From the NCBI GenBank assembly GCA_012861695.1, contig JAAOOA010000388.1:124001-188000 (forward strand): a stretch of 64,000 nucleotides of DNA, in the 5' to 3' direction. This stretch comes from Trematomus loennbergii (taxonomy: Eukaryota; Chordata; Actinopteri; Perciformes; Nototheniidae). The first letter of the stretch is position 1, and every line of letters begins with the position of its first letter. Below, piece by piece: positions 56,501 to 64,000 of this stretch. The notes under the pieces were generated by a model. The model was not told where the DNA came from, did not search any database, and saw nothing but the letters and a program-made list of their open reading frames with translations. The position numbers and the translations under genes are program-made.

Positions 56501-59500
56501 TCTGGGGGAGATGTGAACGTGTGACTGAAGGAACTGATGAAAGTGAAACCCTCCTCAACAGGATCTTCACTGAGCTCTACATCACACAAGGCCTGAGTGA
56601 AGAGGTTAATACCCAACATGAGGTGAGGCAGCTGGAGACAGCTTCCAAGAAAGAGACCCTCCATGACACTCCAATCAAGTGCCAGGACATCTTTAAAGCC
56701 TTACCTGACCAACAGACTCTCATCAGAGCGGTCCTGACCAACGGAGTCGCTGGAGTTGGAAAAACCTTCTCAGTGCAGAAGTTCACTCTGGACTGGGCCG
56801 AGGGTTTGGAAAACCAAGATGTCAGTCTGGTGATCCCGCTCTCCTTCAGGGAGCTGAACCTGATCAAAGGTGAGCAGTACAGTCTTCTCAGGCTGCTCCA
56901 TGTTTTCCATCCAACCTTACAGAAGGTCACAGCAGAGCAGCTGGCTGTCTGCAAAGTGCTGCTCATCTTTGACGGCCTGGATGAAAGCAGACTTTCTCTG
57001 GACTTCAGAAACAATGAGGTTGTGTCTGATGTCTCACAGCAGTCCTCAGTCAACGTGCTGCTGACAAACCTCATCAGGGGGAAGCTGCTTCCCTCGGCTC
57101 TCGTCTGGATAACTTCCAGACCTGCAGCGGCCAATCAGATCCCTCCTGAGTGTGTGGACAGGGTAACAGAAGTACGAGGCTTCACTGACGCCCAGAAGGA
57201 GGAGTACTTCAGGAGGAGATCGAGTGATGAAGACCTGTCCAGCAGAATCATCTCTCACATCAAGAGCTCCAGGAGCCTCCACATCATGTGTCTGATCCCA
57301 GTCTTCTGCTGGATCACTGCTGCAGTTCTGGACCACATGTTGACTACAGACCAGAGAGGAGAGCTGCCCAGACCCTCACTGACATGTACTCACACTTCCT
57401 GCTGGTCCAGACCAAGAGGAAGAAGCAGAAGTATGAAGAGGGACATGAGACGAGTCCACAGCAGCTGACGGAGGCTGACAGGGAGCTTCTTCTGAAGCTG
57501 GGGAGGCTGGCGTTTGAACATCTGGAGAAAGGACACATCATGTTCTACCAAGAAGACCTGCAGCGCTGTGGTCTTGGTGTCACCGAGGCCTTGGTGCACT
57601 CAGGAGTTTGTACAGAGATCTTCAAAAGAGAGAGAGTGATCTTCCAGAAAACAGTCTACTGCTTTGTTCATCTGAGCATTCAGGAGTTTCTGGCTGCAGT
57701 CTACATGTTCCACTGTTACACCAACAGAGACACAGAGGTACTGAAGGACTTCCTGCAGGAGACTATGAGAACAGTAACAGCAGATCAGGATTACCCATCC
57801 CTGGATGTCTTCCTAAAGGGAGCCATGGAGAAATCCCTCAGAAGTGAAAATGGCCACCTGGACCTGTTTGTCCGCTTTCTCCACGGCCTCTCTCTGGAGT
57901 CCAACCAGAGACTGTTAGGAGGCCTGCTGGGTCGCACAGACAACATCCAAATCAGAGACTCTTCAGAGGCCTGCTGGGTCGCACAGACATCCAGAGAGCC
58001 ATCAACAACCTGAAGGAGATGAGAAGTGATGAAATCTCTCCTGACAGGAGCATCAACATCTTCCACTGTCTGACAGAGATGAAGGACCACTCAGTACATC
58101 AGGAGATCACAGAGTTCCTGAAGTCAGAGAACAGATCAGAGAAGAACTCTCTGTGATCCACTGCTCTGCTCTGGCCTACATGCTGCAGATGTCAGAGGAG
58201 GTTCTGGATGAGTTGGACCTGACAAGTACAACACATCAGGAGGACGACGAGACTGATTCCAGCTGTGAGGAACTGCAGGAAGGCTGTAAGTCCAGATGTG
58301 ATTAACTTTATAAACTAATGTGGATCAGAAGTTTAATTATTCAAATAAACACTATAACATTTCTGCTGTTTAAATACTGAGAGCAAAATAAACCAACACT
58401 GTTCTTCTATTTATTTATAATAATAGTTAAACTGAAGCGTTTCTCTCTTCATATTGAGTGATGGAGGCGACATGTCAAACACATGAAGGACTCTAGAGGT
58501 TTCTCAGCATGTGATCACACCACACAGCAGGACTTACAGTTATCAGTTATTATTACTTTCTAGTAGTTTCTTTATCATTAAACACACACACGTTTTTATC
58601 ACAATGTATTAGAGTTTAAAATCAGATCTATATCATATCCCACCAATACCAGAGTTATGTCTTAATGCTCATATAGTGAGAACATCTGATGGTATTCAGT
58701 TTAAAATATTGAAACTTTATTGGTTTGTTAACTGTGTTTGTGTGCACAATACATTTCCAGATGCTCAGAGAAACCAAAACATCCATCATTCACATCTCAA
58801 TATTAATTAACATTTAAATATGTACATCTCTAATATTGTCAAGTGATTTATTTAATTTCTGTTTCTTGGTAACAGTCAGTGACAGCAGGAGCACAGACAT
58901 GTGATCAGATCACACTGACAACACATTACACTCTATTATCATATATTATTAAAATGGACTAACAGCAAATCTCAATCAGAACGTATGTCAAATATTTTTC
59001 ATCAAATGCTTGAGGTCATTATGTTTCCTCTTTTTTAACACATGTTGTAATATATGTGTTATTATAGACTTCTGCTGTGGACTCTCAGAGACTCACTGTG
59101 AAGTCGTGGCCTCAGCTCTGAAGTCTGACCCTCCCATCTGAGAGATCTGGACCTGAGTGGAACTCTGAAGGATTCAGGAGTGGAGCTGCTGAGTTCTGGA
59201 CTAAAGAGTCCAAACTGCAGACTGGAGGCTCTCAGGTCAGTTCACTGACTGAACTTCATCTGTTTGTTTTATCATTTTCTGAATTTGAAAAAAATACATT
59301 AAAGAATTTTCCACTTTTGCTAATGACTGAATATTGATCAGAGTAACAAAGAGAAGGTGAATGTGTGAGGGAGAGAGTTTGAGCTTCCACAGACTCACTC
59401 TGTGCTCCATGAGTCAGTGGAGATGCTGTCAGTACTGATGAGCTGTGAGGGAGATGAAGGAGTTGTTAAACATCTGATCAAAGTTAAAGTTCCAGATTAT

Positions 59501-62492
59501 CAATGGATTGTTTCTACATCATCTCTGAGATTAAAGGTCTCCTATCATGCAAAAGTCACTTTCTGATGTCTTTTCTACATCACCATGTCTCCCCGGTGTG
59601 TCCCGGTGTGTCCCCGTGTGTGTCCCCGGTGTGTCCGTGTCCCCGGTGTGTCCCGGTGTGTCCCGGTGTGTCCCGGTGTGTCCCGTGTGTCCCGGTGTGT
59701 CCCCGGTGTGTCCCGTGTCCCGGTGTGTCCCCGGTGTGTCAGGAGACTCACAAAGTGTCAGGAAAAAACCCTCTCTCTTTTCCTCCGTACCCACATCTCT
59801 AAAAACGGGGGAACAACGGAGCTGATCCAGATTTGCTGCGTCATGACGCATTACTAAATTTGGGCGGGCTTTACACCAACGGGCCAATCAGAAATGTTGC
59901 TGTCAGAAACAATGAGACGTGTTCTGGAAGTAATATGGTCTGTGTTTACATTAGCATGCTAACACTCAGAGCTAACCTGTACTGGAGAGAGCATGTGTGA
60001 AGAAGCAGGAAATAAAAGGAACTCACCTTGTGGTAAACCTGAGAGAGAGAAAGAGTTTGAGCTCCATACTGTTTCAGAGAGAATCCTTGATGTGGTTTGG
60101 AACATGATGGAGTTTAATCACGGCAGCATTTAGCTGAGTTTCTGCTGGTAGAATTCTGATCAGGCATTAGCTCCACCTCCTTTTTTCAAGCTAAGGACCC
60201 GAAGCTGCTCTTCTCTAACAGCTGGAACAGAGGGATATGAGGGATTTCTAAAATGCATGATCTGTTTGGTATTTTGAGCAAAACACATCATAGACATGTT
60301 TTTATATATTTGTATATATCTGAGACCCATAATATATGCCTAAAGATAGCTGATAGGAGACCTTTAAAACCCTGTTTGACTCTGAACAGATTATTAAACC
60401 TGGAGTTATTTCAAACAGGAACTTTGTTTTCTAAAGTTACATCATGTTCTCTTTATTCAGACTGTGGGCTGCAGTTTGTCAGAGATCAGCTGTTCTGCTC
60501 TGCCTCAGCTCTGAAGTCCAACATCCATCTGAGAGATCTGGACCTGGTACAACGATCTGAAGGATTCAGGAGTGAGCTGCTGGAGATCTTCTGCAGAGTC
60601 CAGACTGCAGACTGCAGACTCTCCGTCAGTTCACTGACTCTCTGTTACTGCTGGAGATCTCATGTTTCATTAGTTATTCAACCTGATTCTTCTACATAAT
60701 TAACTTACATCTATAAAGTTGTAAATGTTTTTTATTATTCTTTCATTTGTAGGTACTAAAGTAAGAACTGCAGAGATACATGTTGACTGATTCTTAAAGG
60801 AACTGAATAGATGTTAGTTGTTCAAAGTAAATCTATGTTTTTAATATTTAGTAAACGATAACGTCTGAATAAAGTTCATCTGAAAGGCAAAGCAAGTTTA
60901 TTTATATAGCACCTTTCAACACAAGGCAATTCAAGGTGCTTTACAAAAATGAAAGACATTCAGACAAAGGCATTTAAAAACAGTCATTAAAAAGAAAAGA
61001 TAATAAAAGAAACATTAACAGAAAAAATACATGAATAAAAAGTAATATTAGGATAAAGTTAACTTTCTGAAGAAGACATATGTTTTTGTTCCCATTCATT
61101 TCAATGTTGAGTAACACATCTGATTATAAACTGATTTGTATCCTCATCATGTTTTCTTTATTCAGTCTGTGGGCTGCAGTTTGTCAGAGATCAGCTGTTC
61201 TGCTCTGGCCTCAGCTCTGAAGTCCAACATCCATCTGAGAGAGCTGGACCTGTGGAACAACGATCTGCAGGATTCAGAGAAGCTGCTGAGAGATCTTCTG
61301 GAGAGTCCAGACTGCAGACTGGAGACCCTCAGGTCAGTAAGGGGTCTCTGCTGGTTCAGCAGTATTGTATGAACCACAGGGAGGTGTTTCTCTCACTGGG
61401 GAAACAGATCAGTGATGTTACCCACTGACTGCAGGCTCTCTCATTCTTCCATCAACTATAGAAGGCCAGCTGGAAATGCAAAGCCACACTTTAGTAATCA
61501 ACTCTCTAACAGACATATGGGGTTTTACAGAAGAGTGGGAAAGGTAGTCTGTTCTTATGGGATGTTTTAGTTTCTAGCCCAGGGGTGTCCAAACTGCGGC
61601 CCGGGGGCCAAATGTGGCCCTCGGAATCGGCCCTCAGCAAATTCTGAAAGTATAATGAAATATGGCCCACACATGAAACTTGCTTGTCTTGTATTGTACT
61701 TCTTAAATATATATGTACACATATTACACAGTAGTATTCATGTGTTAATAAGAGCCCACCTTTAAAATAAATTCAGTCAATTAAAGCTGAAAACATTTCC
61801 TAACAAATCTAACTTGATAAGAAAAAAGCCCAATAACTTATTTTTATAACAAGCGTGAAATAAACCCTTCATATTTCCTGTAATTATAATCAATCTGAAG
61901 CTCCTGTTTAAAGGAATGAGCTGCTGACAGAATAAAGTAAACCCTCTGGAGAGCTGGGAGCTGTTTTGTTTCTTAAAGCATCTTCAAGTAACAAGCATCC
62001 TTTACCTTCATGATTGAGTTTCCTGACTTATAACTGAACTCATGAGGCAGTAAACCTCTAGAGAGCGGCCCAGACCTTTATATTTCTGTATGTGGCCCTC
62101 GGTGAAAAAAGTTTGGACCCCCCTGTTCTAGACCAATGACTGGTTACTTCCTGTCATGCAGCTGAGAGCTGTGGCAGGCAGTCGTAGTGTTTGCAGAGAA
62201 GATATGATGGGATGTAAAGCATGAGATCAGGACTCTGAAGCTGACTCAAAGAACTAACACTTATTTTAAACTGGATCTAAAACTGTTGGATTGTGTTCGT
62301 CTCTACAGCATCAATGATGAGACGATCAGAGCCACGATCCAGAAGACCTGTGAGTACTGAAACCATATCCTCCATTCATCAAGATATGAAACTCTTTAAT
62401 GGAGCGTGACCTCAGAGGAAAACACACTCTTCATTATTCTCTCTCTCTCTCCTTCTCCTCTCAGGTGACAGGAAGTGAAGACACACAGAAAG
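53483..62492 (+). CDS. NLR gene copy D (truncated exon 1)
   Basis: Exons: truncated start exon 53483-53529, exon 2 54016-54118, RING 55273-55507, FISNA-NACHT 56458-58285, LRRs 59068-59235, 60461-60624 and 61166-61332, 3' exons 62309-62349 and 62465-62492. A Harbinger-type MITE sits in the RING-NACHT intron. Frameshifts: RING after WEQ, two bases lost near 56503, one C lost near 57368, more beyond 57900. LRR3 is intact. The array continues past the window edge at least through the solo LTR tail. Confidence 0.82.
53530..53842. mobile_element. TTAA-flanked MITE remnant, copy D
   Basis: Right part of the element at 14389, uninterrupted by the Tc1-containing block, ending CTACCCCACCT then TTAA (53843-53846). 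Confidence 0.78.
54016..54118 (+). CDS. Exon 2 of copy D
   Basis: As 17443-17543; 'ctctgaagtgaccgg' lacks two bases of the SLKSDRS coding and 'actggcttcctctaaac' differs from copy B. Ends AAA/GTAAGA. Confidence 0.7.
54119..55272 (+). other. Intron exon 2-RING, copy D
   Basis: Uninterrupted version of the intron, without the DIRS and hAT insertions of copy C. Confidence 0.75.
55273..55507 (+). CDS. RING finger exon, copy D (1-base frameshift)
   Basis: 235 bp. Zinc ligands up to FCRQC are in frame; one base is lost after WEQ (cagcgcctcc), so the final C-P-Q-C pair is out of frame. The first residues vary (GRRKSG). Confidence 0.85.
55537..56299. mobile_element. PIF/Harbinger-type MITE
   Basis: Perfect 18-bp inverted ends TGGCGCGTTTCCACTACA, flanked by the 3-bp duplication TTA (55534-55536, 56300-56302). 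Copies B and C show the empty site 'gcgtcttattcctc'. 763 bp, non-coding. TTA/TAA duplications are typical of PIF/Harbinger. Confidence 0.9.
56458..58285 (+). CDS. FISNA-NACHT exon, copy D
   Basis: NAGNAG acceptor. Two bases lost near 56503 (ctgggggagatg against ctgaggaggagatg) break the entry frame; from there FISNA and NACHT are open to about 57368 with Walker A at 56743-56766 and Walker [11 protein letters not shown]. One C lost at 'gctgcccagacc' ends the frame; the rest is open in another frame from 57360 to 58013, the longest 3' part in the array, with [20 protein letters not shown] and [20 protein letters not shown]. About two degenerate linker repeats follow. Donor GCT/GTAAGT. Confidence 0.9.
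59068..59235 (+). CDS. LRR exon 1, copy D
   Basis: As in the other copies; bases lost at 'gacttctgctgtgg' and 'gagtggaactctg'. Confidence 0.8.
59535..60363. mobile_element. TTAA-flanked MITE, copy D
   Basis: Same insertion as 2450-3249. TTAA at 59531-59534 and 60364-60367. Confidence 0.75.
59587..59740. repeat. 12-bp minisatellite, copy D (longest)
   Basis: About thirteen units, the most of the four copies, with many shortened ones. Confidence 0.95.
60461..60624 (+). CDS. LRR exon 2, copy D
   Basis: CGLQFVRDQ in the open frame is a shift of the GCSLSEI sequence. Donor region CTCCGTCAGT is unlike the CTCAGGTCAG of other exons. Confidence 0.7.
61166..61332 (+). CDS. LRR exon 3, copy D (intact)
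   Basis: Open: [54 protein letters not shown]. Clean acceptor TTTATTCAG and donor CTCAGGTCAGTA. Confidence 0.9.
61580..62125. mobile_element. hAT-type MITE, copy D
   Basis: Same insertion as 4468-5016. Confidence 0.8.
62309..62349 (+). CDS. Small 3' exon a, copy D
   Basis: 41 bp, acceptor CTCTACAG, reads [14 protein letters not shown] in frame with LRR3. Confidence 0.55.
62465..62492 (+). CDS. Small 3' exon b, copy D
   Basis: 28 bp. Following the frame of LRR3 it reads C-DRK-stop, so the coding region of copy D would end here. Confidence 0.55.
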
Positions 62493-63130
62493 GTGAGAGG
62501 TCGTACCGTGTGAAGTTTATTTATTGAGGTTTCAACACGTCTTTCTGGTGTTCCAGACAAATCTGTAAGCTCAGGTTTGATTTGTTCTCAGTGTATTCAT
62601 CACGGGGCGAGTTTGAGACGTGAAGAGGAGCGTGGAGGCATTTTGGAGAATAAAGAAGAAGGCTGCAGCTGATGAGAGACTTCCTGTTAGCTCTCCTGTT
62701 GGTTTGCTTTTTCAACTCAAGGAGCTCAAAGACTGATTGAAAGTTGATTTATTTGCATAATTTCTGATTGCTGATTCAATGTGAAGGAAAATTCACCTTT
62801 GAGTTGATACAGTATATGTGTGCATATAATGCACCCTTTGGCCTAACCTGGGAGAGCCTTATGTTCACTGCCAACCTAAGGACCTCCAACATGTTAATCA
62901 AGAATTTATTGAAAAGTTATTTGACTGATTGTTGTATATCGGCTCAGCCAGGTTATATGGGATGCAGTCTACTTACAGAGGGGCACTCATTTTGAAATAT
63001 TACACTTTGTTTTATTTTTCTTTAATTGATCATCCTCATGTAGAATGCTATCACGCTATTGGTTGTTTATAGCATAAAGAACATCTGATTTAATGTGAGG
63101 TAGGGAAATAATCATTTGAGGATAAGTATG

Positions 63131-63588
63131 TGTCATCTCTCGCAAATTATGTTAGTTTAGTGTTTTTGTCTTTGTCTTGTGATTTTCACCTTTATTTTTG
63201 AATAGTAACATTCCCTCTCGTTTCAGATACTCTGACCTCCCTTCCTGGTGTGTCTCCCACTCCTGTGATTGTCGACCCCGCCCCTGATTGTTTCCCCATT
63301 ACCTGGTGTATTTATTGTCCTCGTCTCCCTTTGTCCTGTGCCAGTTCGTTTCGTTCCTTGTGACAAACAACCAGCATTATCAATCCAGGATTACCCCCAA
63401 GCAGAGCTTCGAGCCACGTCTTATTTAAGTATTTTTGTTGTTCATGCTCCTAGTGTTTTTTCCTCTTTAAGAGTGATTTTGTTTTTTGTACCACTATAGT
63501 TGAGCTTTGGTTTGAATAAAACCTTTTTTTTGTTAAATCCTGTGTGAGTTGTGCATTTGAGTTCATACCCGTTTAATCAGTCGTAACA
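63131..63588 (+). mobile_element. Solo LTR after copy D
   Basis: Same as 6025-6483, TSD GTATG (63126-63130, 63589-63593). Confidence 0.88.
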
Positions 63589-64000
63589 GTATGTGTATTT
63601 AAATATGTAATTTACAACAGCTGTAAGATGCTTGATAAGCTTGATATGCACCTTGAAAAAGTGCTTGAATTTGACTTTGGAAAAGGTGTAAGAACCCTGA
63701 ATTGAGTTCATGTTTGTTCTAATAAACTGGTTTCAATGGATTAAACCCAAAGTGGCAGAAACAAGAAAACGTCTCATATTTTCACACATTTTGTTCATAT
63801 ACTAACATTTATTGCAAGAACTGACCTTGTCTTGTGAGAACTGAATGTAGAAGTATTTATAAAGTTGGGTTTTTAAGTTAGGGTCAAATACAGTTTTTAG
63901 AATATAACATTCAGTTTCAAATTCATTGGAATTATGGGTTTTGTTTACAGCGTTAGCGCCAAATTAATGACATTACAAAAACAGCTCCAAACAAGGCTCA
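63589..64000. other. Conserved intergenic tail, cut by window end
   Basis: Matches 6484-6900. The next repeat unit, if any, would lie beyond the window. Confidence 0.6.

Overview
This is a stretch of teleost fish nuclear DNA. It holds four tandem copies (A-D) of one fish-expanded NOD-like receptor (NLR) gene of the NLRC3-like type, all on the + strand. Evidence for a fish is the RING-FISNA-NACHT-LRR architecture with the short N-terminal [16 protein letters not shown] exon, and a typical teleost repeat set: DIRS, Tc1/mariner, hAT/ZBED, TTAA-flanked and Harbinger-like MITEs, L2-like LINE, solo LTRs and long CA/GT microsatellites. The species cannot be read from the sequence.

Layout. Copy A (1-5386) enters inside its NACHT exon; its 5' exons lie outside. 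Copy B (14065-25074) is the only one with every exon type present: exon 1 with the ATG, exon 2, RING exon, FISNA-NACHT exon, three LRR exons, two small 3' exons. Copy C (29312-43913) has no exon 1, has the only RING exon with an unbroken frame, and carries two LRR exons because LRR2 and LRR3 are fused. Copy D (53483-62492) has a truncated exon 1 without splice donor. Each copy is followed by the same ~1.7 kb tail with a solo LTR (6025, 27260, 44554, 63131) that carries an AATAAA signal. Repeat spacing is about 18-20 kb, the differences being mostly mobile elements inserted or lost after duplication. The sister copies show clean empty sites, so many element boundaries and target-site duplications can be read directly.

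Young insertions found this way: a hAT/ZBED element (7644-9317) with 8-bp TSD CTCTACGG; a Tc1 element (15164-16766); a DIRS-type tyrosine-recombinase retrotransposon (29756-35037) with inverted terminal repeats, internal complementary region, gag, RT/RNase H and recombinase; a hAT element (35856-37881, TSD CCTTGTTG) that itself contains an LTR retroelement (36168-37440, TSD CTGAA); a second, nearly intact hAT/ZBED element (46324-48906, TSD GCTTACGT) inside a foldback element; a 964-bp solo LTR with three 71-bp repeats (49949-50912); and a Harbinger-type MITE (55537-56299, TSD TTA).

State of the genes. All four copies are nearly identical in sequence, yet each NACHT/LRR reading frame is broken by scattered 1-2 base losses at different places in each copy. 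The FISNA-NACHT core is almost free of such losses, while introns have one roughly every 100 bases. This fits either an incompletely polished long-read assembly of a near-identical array or early pseudogene decay with homogenisation of the NACHT core. The encoded proteins, if intact, would be cytosolic innate-immune ATPases with a RING finger before the NACHT domain. No B30.2 exon is visible in any copy. I see no tRNA, rRNA or CRISPR array.
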